Assembly (NCBI RefSeq): GCF_009711165.2
Contig: NZ_WMID02000031.1
Span: forward strand, 7,654-71,653
DNA length: 64,000 nt
DNA from: Flavobacterium sp. MC2016-06
GTDB taxonomy: Bacteria; Bacteroidota; Bacteroidia; Flavobacteriales; Flavobacteriaceae
Direction of reading: 5' to 3'
In this document: piece after piece, positions 35,444 to 47,256 of the stretch
How the letters are laid out: each line of letters starts with the position of its first letter
Position numbering within the stretch: the stretch's first letter is position 1
The notes under the pieces: generated by a model
What the model was told of the DNA's origin: nothing
What the model saw: the letters and a program-made list of their open reading frames with translations, nothing else
Databases searched by the model: none
Translations under genes and position numbers: made by a program

Positions 35444-38400
35444 ATGAAACAAAAATTCTATTTACTGTTTTTATTTTTTGCCGTATTTTATCATTCTTAT
35501 TCACAGAATATAAAATTCGCGCATTATAATGACAATAATGGATTGTCTCATAATTCGGTACGCCATATTGTGCAGGATAAAAAAGGTTTCATGTGGTTTG
35601 GAACATTCTCCGGATTAAATCGTTTTGACGGTTATCAATTCAAAAACTACATGAGTTCTACTCCCGGAAAGAATAAATTGTACAATGACGACATAACGGC
35701 ATTAGAGTTAGACGAAAAATCCAATCACTTATGGATTGGAACGCGAAAAGGATTGACGCTTTTTCAAATGGATACGCATGTTTTTACCACTTTTTTTCAT
35801 AAAAAAGAAGATCCAAACAATCTGCCTGATGATGAAGTAAGATCGGTTTATGTAGACAAGTTTAAAAGAGTCTGGGTAGGTACCAAAACAAAAGGAATGT
35901 ATTTGTTTTCTTTGAATGAAAAACGATTTGAAAGAATTAAGCTTAAAGGTTTTGATTATGTAAAGGAAATTTTTGAAGATAAAAAAGGCAATATCTGGGT
36001 TGGAAGTTATGAAAAATCTGGTGTAGCAAAAATTACAATGGATGCAAAAGGAGCAATTGTGCAAATTAATAATTACACACTTTCTGTTCCGAATTCAAAT
36101 ATAAAAAATCCATACATCAATTTTATATATGAAGATGGCAAATCGGATATTTTTGTTGGAACCCGCGAAGGTTTATACAAATTAGACAAAACAACCAATC
36201 AATTTGCCAATTTATACATAGAAAACAAAGAAATTAGAGGTGCTTTAGGTCCGTATTTCTTATCTGTTGCGCGCGCTCCAGATGGTAAATATTGGGTAGG
36301 AACTTTGGGCGGATTATTGGTTTGTGATCAATTAGAAGACATTCAAAAAGGAAATTACAAATGGTATTATTCTATTTTATCCGATGATACTTCGCTTGTA
36401 GATAATTTAATTTCGGCACTTTATTTTGATGCTGCAGGAGTTTTATGGATTGGAACAGAAGACGGATTGGATAAATACGATCCTTATGAAAATCAGTTTA
36501 CTTTAAACAAAGATATTTCACGTTCTATTGGTAATCAGGCGCCGCGCATTAGAGGTTTTGCTAAAACGTATGACGAAAAGGTAATTGTAGCAACCTACCA
36601 TAACGGACTCTTTATTTCTACTGCAAAAGGCTCAACACCTTTACATAATACAGGAAAAGATATTGCCAGTATTTATTCTGATGATGGAAAGATTTTCTAT
36701 TGCGGTCTTTGGGATGGCGGTATTTTAGTCTATAATTACGCAGCAAATTCATCTCGAGAAATAAAAGGAGGATTCGAAAAATCTCCCGTTTTTGCTTTTA
36801 TGAAGATCAATGATGATGCTGTAATTGTTGGTTCTTTTGGAGAAGGAGCAGTGATTTTGAATACCAAAACGTTACAAGTAGAAACTTCAAAAGGAAAACT
36901 TTTACCCGATTTTCAAATCAATGCTATTGATAAAGATGCTAAAAATAATATTTGGTTTGCGACAGAAACTGGAGTTGTAAAATACAACATTACTTCTGGA
37001 AAAATAGAAACTTTTTCTTCGCTTTTTATTAAAGAAAAAGGTGTGCCTCATGACGAAAATGTCAGCGATGTTTTAGTAGATGTAAAAGGTAAAATCTGGG
37101 CATCAACGCGTTCGGGATTATGTTTGTACAATCCAAAAAAGAATGAATTTGAACCCGTAAAAAATCTTAAAGAACTTTCTGGTAAATGGATAACCGATAT
37201 TTTATCTGATGCAAATGGAAATTTGTGGCTTAATATCAACAACAATAATATTGCTTTTGTTAAATCAAATTTGAAAGAGATTAGTATTTATCACGTAAAT
37301 AGTGGTAATAGACTGGATGTTTTTAGCGCAAGCGGCTTTTTTTATTTTAATAATTCTAATATTTTTCTGGGCGGAAAAAATGGCATTATTTCTTTTTCGC
37401 CGCCAGCAATGAAAAGAAATAAATGGTCGCCATTGCCTGTTATTTCCGAATTTAAAATTCAAAATGAAGAAGTATTTCCAGAAATGGAAATCAATGGAGA
37501 AATTCCGCTTTTGAAAGATTTAAATTATGGAAATGAAATAGAGCTTAGCTATAAAAACCGCAATTTTTCTATTCAGTTTTCTGCCCCGTCTTTTGCTAAT
37601 GAAAAGTTGAATAAGTTTCAATATATGCTGGAAGGTTTTGATAAACATTGGATTACGGCCAATAGTACTTCTAGAATAGTGCAATACACGAATCTTTACC
37701 CAGGTAATTATGTGTTTAAAATCAGATCAAGCAACAGCGACGGATATTGGAGTAAAACGGTTTCGTATAAAATAAAAATTCTGCCGCCTTTCTGGCTGAC
37801 ACCAACATCATTTTTAATGTTTTTTGCGCTTTTATTTGGAGTATTTTATTTTATTAGAAAAGAAATAAAAAACCGAATTCGTTTAAAACAAGAACTGCTT
37901 ACAGAGAAAGTAAATAGAGAACATGACGTTAAGTTAAACAACGAAAAATTACGTTTTTTTACGAATATTTCGCATGAATTAAGAACACCGCTGACACTCA
38001 TTTTAGGGCCCGCAAAACAATTGTTAGAAGAAAACAGTAATGCAACCGATTATGAAAAAAGCAGATACAATCTAATTTATCAAAACGCAAGCAGATTACT
38101 CAATTTGGTTAATCAGGTATTGGATTTTAGAAAAGCACAATCGGGCGAATTAAAGTTAAAAGTCACCAAAACCGATATTTTATCCTATTCTAAAAATATC
38201 TTTGATTCCTTTAAGGAAATGGCTTATAATAAAAAGATTAAGCTCAATTTTATTGCTGAAGACGATGAAGTAAACGGCTGGGTAGACAATGATAAGTACG
38301 ATAAAATTTTGTACAACCTTTTGTCGAATGCTTTAAAGTTTACCAATAAAAATGGAAATGTCGATTTGTATATCAGACTGAAAGATACCGTTGAAGATAT

Positions 38401-39481
38401 TTTGGTAATCGAAGTAACAGATGACGGAATTGGGATTCCATTAAAAAGTCAGGAGAAAATTTTCAAACGTTTTTATCAAGCCACAAATAGTAAAGACAAT
38501 AATACTGGTTCTGGTATTGGTTTGTCATTGGTAAAATCTTTAGTGGCAATTCACAAAGGAATTATTTCTGTAGAAAGTACACAAGGAAAAGGAAGCACAT
38601 TTAAAGTTGAAATTCCAATTGATAGAACTTCTTACGAACATAAAGAAGTGTTTGAATATGCGCTAAAAAATGACAATCTAAGCATGCTTATTCCAGAAAA
38701 AGCAGCAAAGAAAATCATTCAAAATACTGAGCTGAAAGAGAAAATATTAGTAATAGAAGATAATAGCGAACTTAGAAAATATCTAGTCGATTATTTATCT
38801 GATTATTACAAAGTTTACGATGCCGAAAATGGTGAAGAAGGTTTAAAAATCTGTCGTCAAATTAAACCTATTTTGTGTGTTACCGATGTCATGATGCCGG
38901 TTATGGACGGAATAGAATTTTGTCGTGAACTTAAAAATGATGAATTCATTAGTCATATTCCGGTCGTAATGTTGACCGCACTTGCCGAAAATACCGATAA
39001 GGTAAAAGGTTATGATATTGGCGCAGATGGCTATCTCGTAAAACCTTTTGAACCTTTATTACTGAAAACAGTTATCGAAAATATTACAAAATCTAGATTA
39101 GAACTTAAACAGAAATTCTCAGGAGAAGTAGAAGGCAAAATCAGTATGCTGACGCATTCTCCAATCGATGAAGAATTTATGCTAAAAGTAACTAATTTAA
39201 TCAATGATAATTTAGGTGAATTAGATCTTTCTACAGATTTTCTATGCGATAAACTGGGAGTGAGTTCTTCAAAATTATATCGAAAAATAAAAGAATTGAC
39301 CGATTTGGCGCCAAATGAATTTATAAGAACCATTCGTTTAAAAAAATCGGCAGAACTGCTAAAATCTAAAAAGTACAATGTTTCAGAAGTGACTAATCTT
39401 GTAGGTTTTAATGATCCGTTATATTTCAGCCGTTGTTTTAAAAAGCAGTTTGGGTTCCCGCCAAGTAAGCTGATTAATTAA
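35444..39481 (+). CDS. Hybrid two-component system sensor/regulator (HTCS)
   Basis: 1345 residues combining sensor, kinase, receiver and DNA-binding parts in one chain. After a signal peptide ending in YHSYSQ there are about a dozen Reg_prop propeller repeats (such as GFMWFGTFSGLNRFDGY and GNIWVGS) to about residue 690. Next comes a Y_Y_Y domain (FQYMLEGFDKHW) and a membrane segment near 790-810. The histidine kinase has FFTNISHELRTPLT with H844 and an ATPase domain with DDGIGIP and GSGIGLSLVKSL. The receiver carries CVTDVMMPVMDG with D1148. An AraC-type helix-turn-helix (ELDLSTDFLCDKLGVSSSKL, SEVTNLVGFNDPLYFSRCFK) ends the protein. HTCS proteins bind a breakdown sugar in the periplasm and activate the nearby utilisation genes, here probably one or both glycan blocks. 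Confidence 0.96.
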   Translation: MKQKFYLLFLFFAVFYHSYSQNIKFAHYNDNNGLSHNSVRHIVQDKKGFMWFGTFSGLNRFDGYQFKNYMSSTPGKNKLYNDDITALELDEKSNHLWIGTRKGLTLFQMDTHVFTTFFHKKEDPNNLPDDEVRSVYVDKFKRVWVGTKTKGMYLFSLNEKRFERIKLKGFDYVKEIFEDKKGNIWVGSYEKSGVAKITMDAKGAIVQINNYTLSVPNSNIKNPYINFIYEDGKSDIFVGTREGLYKLDKTTNQFANLYIENKEIRGALGPYFLSVARAPDGKYWVGTLGGLLVCDQLEDIQKGNYKWYYSILSDDTSLVDNLISALYFDAAGVLWIGTEDGLDKYDPYENQFTLNKDISRSIGNQAPRIRGFAKTYDEKVIVATYHNGLFISTAKGSTPLHNTGKDIASIYSDDGKIFYCGLWDGGILVYNYAANSSREIKGGFEKSPVFAFMKINDDAVIVGSFGEGAVILNTKTLQVETSKGKLLPDFQINAIDKDAKNNIWFATETGVVKYNITSGKIETFSSLFIKEKGVPHDENVSDVLVDVKGKIWASTRSGLCLYNPKKNEFEPVKNLKELSGKWITDILSDANGNLWLNINNNNIAFVKSNLKEISIYHVNSGNRLDVFSASGFFYFNNSNIFLGGKNGIISFSPPAMKRNKWSPLPVISEFKIQNEEVFPEMEINGEIPLLKDLNYGNEIELSYKNRNFSIQFSAPSFANEKLNKFQYMLEGFDKHWITANSTSRIVQYTNLYPGNYVFKIRSSNSDGYWSKTVSYKIKILPPFWLTPTSFLMFFALLFGVFYFIRKEIKNRIRLKQELLTEKVNREHDVKLNNEKLRFFTNISHELRTPLTLILGPAKQLLEENSNATDYEKSRYNLIYQNASRLLNLVNQVLDFRKAQSGELKLKVTKTDILSYSKNIFDSFKEMAYNKKIKLNFIAEDDEVNGWVDNDKYDKILYNLLSNALKFTNKNGNVDLYIRLKDTVEDILVIEVTDDGIGIPLKSQEKIFKRFYQATNSKDNNTGSGIGLSLVKSLVAIHKGIISVESTQGKGSTFKVEIPIDRTSYEHKEVFEYALKNDNLSMLIPEKAAKKIIQNTELKEKILVIEDNSELRKYLVDYLSDYYKVYDAENGEEGLKICRQIKPILCVTDVMMPVMDGIEFCRELKNDEFISHIPVVMLTALAENTDKVKGYDIGADGYLVKPFEPLLLKTVIENITKSRLELKQKFSGEVEGKISMLTHSPIDEEFMLKVTNLINDNLGELDLSTDFLCDKLGVSSSKLYRKIKELTDLAPNEFIRTIRLKKSAELLKSKKYNVSEVTNLVGFNDPLYFSRCFKKQFGFPPSKLIN

Positions 39482-39542
39482 GATTTTTTTTCTTCGCCAC
39501 GAATTACACGAATTTCCACTAATTTTTAATGTGATACAATCT

Positions 39543-39766
39543 CTTTGTCAAAGTTTAAAACTTTGACAAAGATGTTACGCTTCATTTTAAAACATAGCCC
39601 AAGGTTTCAACCTTGGGACGCAATGTAGATTCATAATCTATTTTTTTCAATCTTTTGTTTCCTAAGGTTTCAACCTTGGGAACGCTTGGGGACGCAACGA
39701 ATACCCACAATCTATTTTTTCAATCTTTTGTTTCCCAAGGTTGAAACCTTGGGCTATGTTTTAAAA
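39543..39766. repeat. Compound inverted-repeat element downstream of the HTCS
   Basis: A palindrome with 14-bp arms CTTTGTCAAAGTTT (39543-39571) precedes a larger element. That element has perfect 34-bp terminal inverted repeats at 39585-39618 and 39733-39766. Three hairpins of the type CCCAAGGTT/AACCTTGGG lie at 39598, 39661 and 39734, separated by two diverged direct repeats containing CAATCTTTTGTTTCC. It resembles a REP-type intergenic element without any coding capacity. The rest of 39482-39912 holds only a CACGAATTACACGAATTTCC stretch of similar repeat character and the promoter listed next. Confidence 0.9.
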
Positions 39767-39857
39767 ATTGTGAATCATCTAGTTTTTTTTGATAATAAAC
39801 AAGGTAAAAATCCTACAATAATAAAAAGAATCCATGTTTTTGATGTATTAATCCATT

Positions 39858-39885
39858 TTGAACCGTATAGGTAATTCTATTTTTG
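39858..39885 (+). promoter_or_regulatory. Promoter of the myo-inositol oxygenase gene
   Basis: TTG at 39858-39860, a 17-bp gap and TATTTTTG at 39878-39885 match the Bacteroidota consensus. The start codon follows 28 bp downstream. It gives the oxygenase gene its own transcription start. Confidence 0.6.
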
Positions 39886-39912
39886 TCTTATAACTTTTAA
39901 CTTTTTAGCATT

Positions 39913-40791
39913 ATGAAAAAGCATATAGATACAGACAATCCGTTGAATAATTTAGATGAATGGGAAGATGATTTGTTAATGCGATATCCTGATCCTTCAG
40001 AGAGTACACCCGAAAAACAAAAAGAAGAATTTAGAAATTACGTCGATTCAGAAAGAGTAGAAACCGTTAAGGAGTTTTACAGAATAAATCATACGTACCA
40101 AACCTATGATTTTGTAACCAGTAAAGAGCAGGAATTTTTGCAATTTAATAAAAAAGAAATGTCAATCTGGGAAGCTGTTGATTTTTTGAACACACTTGTA
40201 GACGACAGCGACCCGGATATTGACTTAGATCAAACACAGCACCTTTTACAAACTTCAGAAGCCATTAGAGCAGACGGTCATCCAGATTGGTTTGTATTAA
40301 CAGGTTTAATTCATGACTTGGGTAAAATTTTATGTTTGTTTGGAGAACCGCAATGGGCAGTTGTAGGAGATACATTTCCAGTTGGCTGTGCGTATTCAGA
40401 TAAAATTGTGTATTCAGAATTTTTTAAAGAAAATCCAGATTACACAGACGAAAGATTCAATACAAAATTGGGTGTTTATACAGAAAACTGCGGACTTGAT
40501 AAGGTAAAAATGAGCTGGGGTCACGACGAATATTTATACCAGATTATGAAAGATTATCTTCCAGATCCAGCTTTATACATGATTCGTTATCATTCTTTTT
40601 ATTCACAGCATAAAGAAAATGCGTATGCTCATTTAATGAATGAAAAAGATATCGAAATGTTTGACTGGGTAAGAAAATTTAATCCATATGATTTGTATAC
40701 CAAAGCGCCGGTAAAACCAGATGTAAAAGCATTGCTTCCGTATTACAAAGAATTAGTGGCTAAATATTTACCAGAGAAATTGAAGTTTTAA
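39913..40791 (+). CDS. Myo-inositol oxygenase (MIOX family)
   Basis: 292 residues, close to the 285 of mammalian MIOX, and no signal peptide. The diiron HD-domain ligands can all be located by motif. There is a His in [18 protein letters not shown], the His-Asp pair in [11 protein letters not shown], a His in SWGHDEYLY, a His in [11 protein letters not shown] and an Asp in [33 protein letters not shown] is the family's substrate loop. The enzyme uses oxygen to cleave myo-inositol to D-glucuronate in the cytoplasm. It has its own promoter and is flanked by repeats on both sides, so it may be an independently acquired single gene. No inositol transporter or uronate isomerase is present nearby. 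Confidence 0.93.
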   Translation: MKKHIDTDNPLNNLDEWEDDLLMRYPDPSESTPEKQKEEFRNYVDSERVETVKEFYRINHTYQTYDFVTSKEQEFLQFNKKEMSIWEAVDFLNTLVDDSDPDIDLDQTQHLLQTSEAIRADGHPDWFVLTGLIHDLGKILCLFGEPQWAVVGDTFPVGCAYSDKIVYSEFFKENPDYTDERFNTKLGVYTENCGLDKVKMSWGHDEYLYQIMKDYLPDPALYMIRYHSFYSQHKENAYAHLMNEKDIEMFDWVRKFNPYDLYTKAPVKPDVKALLPYYKELVAKYLPEKLKF

Positions 40792-40803
40792 AAAAGTTAT
40801 ATA

Positions 40804-40939
40804 AACACATAGAAACATAGATTTTCTTTTGAGCATAAAAAAGATTATTTAAAGAAACTAGTTTCTCACACATAGTTATGTGTTTTTGTAATAAGTGAAA
40901 CGCCTTTTGAGAAAAAGCCAAACTATGTTTCTATGTGTT
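40804..40939. repeat. MITE-like element, copy 1 (17-bp terminal inverted repeats)
   Basis: A 136-bp unit bounded by AACACATAGAAACATAG (40804-40820) and its perfect reverse complement (40923-40939). Inside are GAAACTAGTTTC and AAGTGAAACGCC, both shared with copy 2 at 45396-45538. It has no coding capacity. It fills the gap between the MIOX and GH2 genes. Confidence 0.9.
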
Positions 40940-40975
40940 AGAAAAATAATTGCCAGCTATCTAAACCAAAAATAA

Positions 40976-44116
<3,141 letters not shown>

Positions 44117-44131
44117 GTTTACAGTTTTCAG

Positions 44132-44182
44132 TCTCAGTTTACAGTCTCAGTTTGCACTGAATACTGCGACTGTAAACTGAGA
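44132..44182. repeat. Short inverted repeat upstream of the DUF5009 gene
   Basis: Arms TCTCAGTTTACAGTC (44132-44146) and its perfect complement (44168-44182), followed by two direct copies of ACTGAATATTAAAAAA (44157 and 44211 areas interrupted by the stem). It is similar in style to the other intergenic repeats and could act as a terminator or as RNA processing signal between genes. Confidence 0.7.
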
Positions 44183-44227
44183 TTGAATATTAAAAAAACT
44201 ATCAACTGACCACTGAATATTAAAAAA

Positions 44228-45370
44228 ATGAGTAACCCTAAAAACGGAAGATTAGTTTCTTTAGATGCGCTTCGCGGATTTGTTATGTTTTGGATTATGA
44301 GCGGGGAGCATATTATTCATGCTCTGGCAAAAGCGGCTCCAATTCCAGTTTTTATCTGGATGTCATCGCAATTGCATCACGCAGAATGGAATGGAATTAC
44401 ATTTTATGATATGATTTTTCCTGTGTTTTTGTTTGTTGCTGGAGTTTCAATGCCGTTTTCTTTTGAAAAAAAAATGCAGCTGGCAGGAGTACAAACGCCA
44501 AAAGATTTACCCAAAACCGAAAAGCGAAAAATATATTTATCGATGCTGAAAAGAACCTGTATTTTACTGGTTTTAGGATTTATAGTAAATGGATTATTGC
44601 GATTTGATGGCTTCGATCAAACACGTTTTGCTAGTGTTTTAGGAAGAATTGGACTGGCTTGGTTTTTTGCCGGAATTATTTATTTGAATTTTGATTTTAA
44701 AAAACAGTTAATCTGGTTTTTCGGAATTTTAATTGGCTATTATGCCGCAATGAAATGGATTCCTGTTCCTGATTTTGGCGCTGGAGTTTTAACCAAAGAA
44801 GGATCGTTAGAAGGTTATATTGACCGCCTATTTTTACCCGGCAGACTGCATAGTACAGTGTATGACCCCGAAGGAATATTTTCGACTATTCCCGCTGTAG
44901 CGACAGCTTTATTAGGCGTTTTTATGGGAACTTTTCTAAAAGAAAAATCTTCTTTTTCGGTACAAATAAAATTGCTGTTAATGACTGTTACAGCAGTCGT
45001 TCTAATAATTGCAGGTTTAGTTTGGGATATTAATTTCCCCATAAACAAACATTTATGGACGAGTTCTTTTGTGTGTTTTGTGGGCGGATTTAGTATTTTA
45101 TTTTTTGTTTTTTTCTATCTGATAATTGATTTTTTTGGTTTTCAGAAATGGGCATTTCCTTTAATATTAATCGGATCAAATTCTATTTTAATATATATCG
45201 CAGCCGAAGGTTTAGTCGATTTTAAGCACACAGCAGATTATGTTTTTGGAGGGCTTATACATTTTCTTCCCATTATTTGGCAGCCGGTTTTTGCTGCTTT
45301 ATCTGTAACCGTTGTACAGCTTATTTTGCTTTACTTTTTATATAAAAAGAAATGGTTTTTGAAAATTTAG
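44228..45370 (+). CDS. DUF5009 / heparan-alpha-glucosaminide N-acetyltransferase-like membrane protein
   Basis: 380 residues with about ten hydrophobic segments and no large soluble domain. The N-terminal RLVSLDALRGFVMFWIMSGE and the following FYDMIFPVFLFVAGVSMPFS are hallmarks of the DUF5009/HGSNAT-like acyltransferases. These transfer acetyl from cytoplasmic acetyl-CoA to a sugar on the other side of the membrane. Members are frequent in Bacteroidota glycan loci. Possible substrates are acetylated plant polysaccharide parts or glucosamine residues; the latter is notable because a NAGLU-family enzyme (GH89) occurs in the same region. It lies between the GH2 gene and a sugar symporter. Confidence 0.85.
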   Translation: MSNPKNGRLVSLDALRGFVMFWIMSGEHIIHALAKAAPIPVFIWMSSQLHHAEWNGITFYDMIFPVFLFVAGVSMPFSFEKKMQLAGVQTPKDLPKTEKRKIYLSMLKRTCILLVLGFIVNGLLRFDGFDQTRFASVLGRIGLAWFFAGIIYLNFDFKKQLIWFFGILIGYYAAMKWIPVPDFGAGVLTKEGSLEGYIDRLFLPGRLHSTVYDPEGIFSTIPAVATALLGVFMGTFLKEKSSFSVQIKLLLMTVTAVVLIIAGLVWDINFPINKHLWTSSFVCFVGGFSILFFVFFYLIIDFFGFQKWAFPLILIGSNSILIYIAAEGLVDFKHTADYVFGGLIHFLPIIWQPVFAALSVTVVQLILLYFLYKKKWFLKI

Positions 45371-45395
45371 AAAAATAAATATGGAGTATATTTTT

Positions 45396-45538
45396 TAACA
45401 CATAGAAACATAGATTTATGATGTACTAGAATTAAAAAAAGAGAATAAAAGGAAACTAGTTTCTCACACATAGCTATGCGTATTCATGCAAGTGAAACGC
45501 CTTTTTAAGACAAAGAAAAACTATGTTTCTATGTGTTA
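45396..45538. repeat. MITE-like element, copy 2 (17-bp terminal inverted repeats)
   Basis: A 143-bp unit with the same ends as copy 1: AACACATAGAAACATAG at 45397-45413 and its complement at 45521-45537, extended by one T/A pair. The inner sequences GAAACTAGTTTCTCACACA and AAGTGAAACGCCTTTT are shared, while the segments between differ by point changes and small indels. It fills the gap before the symporter gene. Confidence 0.9.
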
Positions 45539-45595
45539 AAATATTATTAGAATAAAATACAGCTTACTATCTAACCACACAATAACCACAAAATT

Positions 45596-47236
45596 ATGAA
45601 TAATGTATTACAAACCGCAGATTACATTGTTTTCTTTATTTACTTTATCCTAGTTACGAGCTACGGAATGTACATATACAGAAGCAAGAAAACTGCAGCG
45701 ACCAGTTCCAATGAATATTTTTTAGCCGAAGGATCACTAACATGGTGGGCAATTGGAGCGTCATTAATTGCTTCCAATATTTCAGCAGAACATTTTATTG
45801 GTATGAGTGGCTCAGGCTTTGCCATCGGATTGGCCATTGCTTCTTATGAATGGATGTCTGCAGCTACATTGATTATTGTGGCGATGTTTATTTTACCCAT
45901 TTATCTTAAAAATAAGATATTTACCATGCCTCAGTTTTTAGCCAAAAGATACAGTGGAACAGTAAGTACTATTATGGCTATTATCTGGCTTTTGATTTAT
46001 GTATTTGTCAATCTTACTTCCATAATTTATTTAGGAGCTTTAGCGATTTCGTCTATTGCGCCAGTAAGCTTTCAGTTTTGTGTTATTGGTCTGAGTTTAT
46101 TCTCCGTTATTGTAACTTTAGGCGGAATGAAAGTAATTGGATATACCGATATGTTTCAGGTTATTGTTTTGATACTTGGAGGATTAGTAACGACTTATTT
46201 AGCGTTAACACTACTTTCTGATCAGTTTGGTTTTGGAAAAGACATTTTAAAAGGATTATCCATAATCGCACATGAAGCTCCCGGACATTTGCATATGATC
46301 TTAGAGGAATCAAATCCGCATTATAATGAATTACCGGGAATGTCGGTTTTGGTTGGCGGTATGTTAATCAATAATTTAGCCTATTGGGGTTGTAACCAAT
46401 ATATTGTTCAGAGAGCTTTAGGTGCCGATTTAAAAACGGCTCGTAAGGGAATTTTATTTGCAGCCTTTTTGAAATTATTAGTTCCAATTATCGCTGTTTT
46501 GCCGGGTATTGCCATGTACGTAATGCACCAAAACGGAATGTTTCAGCAGGAAATGGTAGATGCAGCTGGAATTTTAAAACCAGATCATGCTTATCCAACT
46601 TTAATGAATTTACTTCCTGCGGGATTAAAAGGCGTAGCTTTAGCCGCTTTGACAGCTGCAATCGTAGCTTCTTTGGCAGGAAAAGCAAATAGTATTTCAA
46701 CTATTTTTTCTTTAGATATTTATAAAAAATATTTCAATTCTCAAGCATCAGAAAAAAAGCTGGTACGTACAGGAAGATGGTGTGTAGTAGTCTGTATGGT
46801 TATTGCTGCTTTTGTAGCTCCCGCATTAAAATCGTTAGATCAAGCTTATCAATTTATACAAGAATATGTGGGATTCTTTTCGCCGGGAGTTTTGGCTGTT
46901 TTTTTACTGGGAATGTTCTGGAAAAAAACAACGCCATCAGCAGGACTTGCGGGCGCATTATTGACCGTTCCTTTAGCCGCTATATTAAAATTCCTGCCTA
47001 TGTGGACAGAAGGTGCTTTTCCTGATTATCCTTTCTTAGACAGAATGACATTTGTTTTCTTTTTAATTGTTTTAATAATGGTAGGTATAAGTTTAGCAAA
47101 ACCAGTTTCGGATAAAGAAGCTGAAATACATGCAATTGAAGTAGATAATTCGATGTTTAAAGTGTCTTCAGAGTTTATTGTCGGTTCCTTTATTATCTGT
47201 GGCGTATTAATCGCTTTATACACCGTTTTTTGGTAA
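45596..47236 (+). CDS. Sodium:solute symporter (SSS family, SGLT-like sugar transporter)
   Basis: 546 residues with about fourteen hydrophobic segments. The SSS family start is seen in YIVFFIYFILVTSYGMYIYR, then SSNEYFLAEGSLTWWAIGAS with the conserved YFLAGR-like element, and ASNISAEHFIGMSGSGFAIG. Later come WGCNQYIVQRALGADLKTAR and the ALTAAIVASLAGKANSISTI helix near the sodium site. It would carry a monosaccharide or uronate into the cytoplasm with sodium. The gene lies between the acetyltransferase and two GH28 genes (20-bp gap to the next), so galacturonate or another sugar released by the block is a likely cargo. Confidence 0.92.
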   Translation: MNNVLQTADYIVFFIYFILVTSYGMYIYRSKKTAATSSNEYFLAEGSLTWWAIGASLIASNISAEHFIGMSGSGFAIGLAIASYEWMSAATLIIVAMFILPIYLKNKIFTMPQFLAKRYSGTVSTIMAIIWLLIYVFVNLTSIIYLGALAISSIAPVSFQFCVIGLSLFSVIVTLGGMKVIGYTDMFQVIVLILGGLVTTYLALTLLSDQFGFGKDILKGLSIIAHEAPGHLHMILEESNPHYNELPGMSVLVGGMLINNLAYWGCNQYIVQRALGADLKTARKGILFAAFLKLLVPIIAVLPGIAMYVMHQNGMFQQEMVDAAGILKPDHAYPTLMNLLPAGLKGVALAALTAAIVASLAGKANSISTIFSLDIYKKYFNSQASEKKLVRTGRWCVVVCMVIAAFVAPALKSLDQAYQFIQEYVGFFSPGVLAVFLLGMFWKKTTPSAGLAGALLTVPLAAILKFLPMWTEGAFPDYPFLDRMTFVFFLIVLIMVGISLAKPVSDKEAEIHAIEVDNSMFKVSSEFIVGSFIICGVLIALYTVFW

Positions 47237-47256
47237 TTTTTAAAATTGAAATTAAT

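Noticed and set aside
39585..39766. CRISPR array or riboswitch
   Set aside because: Only three hairpins with inverted and diverged spacing; the perfect outer inverted repeats fit a REP-type or MITE-like element.
39686..39874. A 62-residue + strand protein in the repeat region
   Set aside because: It is formed by the inverted-repeat element and has no family features or promoter of its own.
47230..47256. Earlier start of the first GH28 gene
   Set aside because: It overlaps the end of the symporter gene and precedes a proper signal peptide beginning at 47257.
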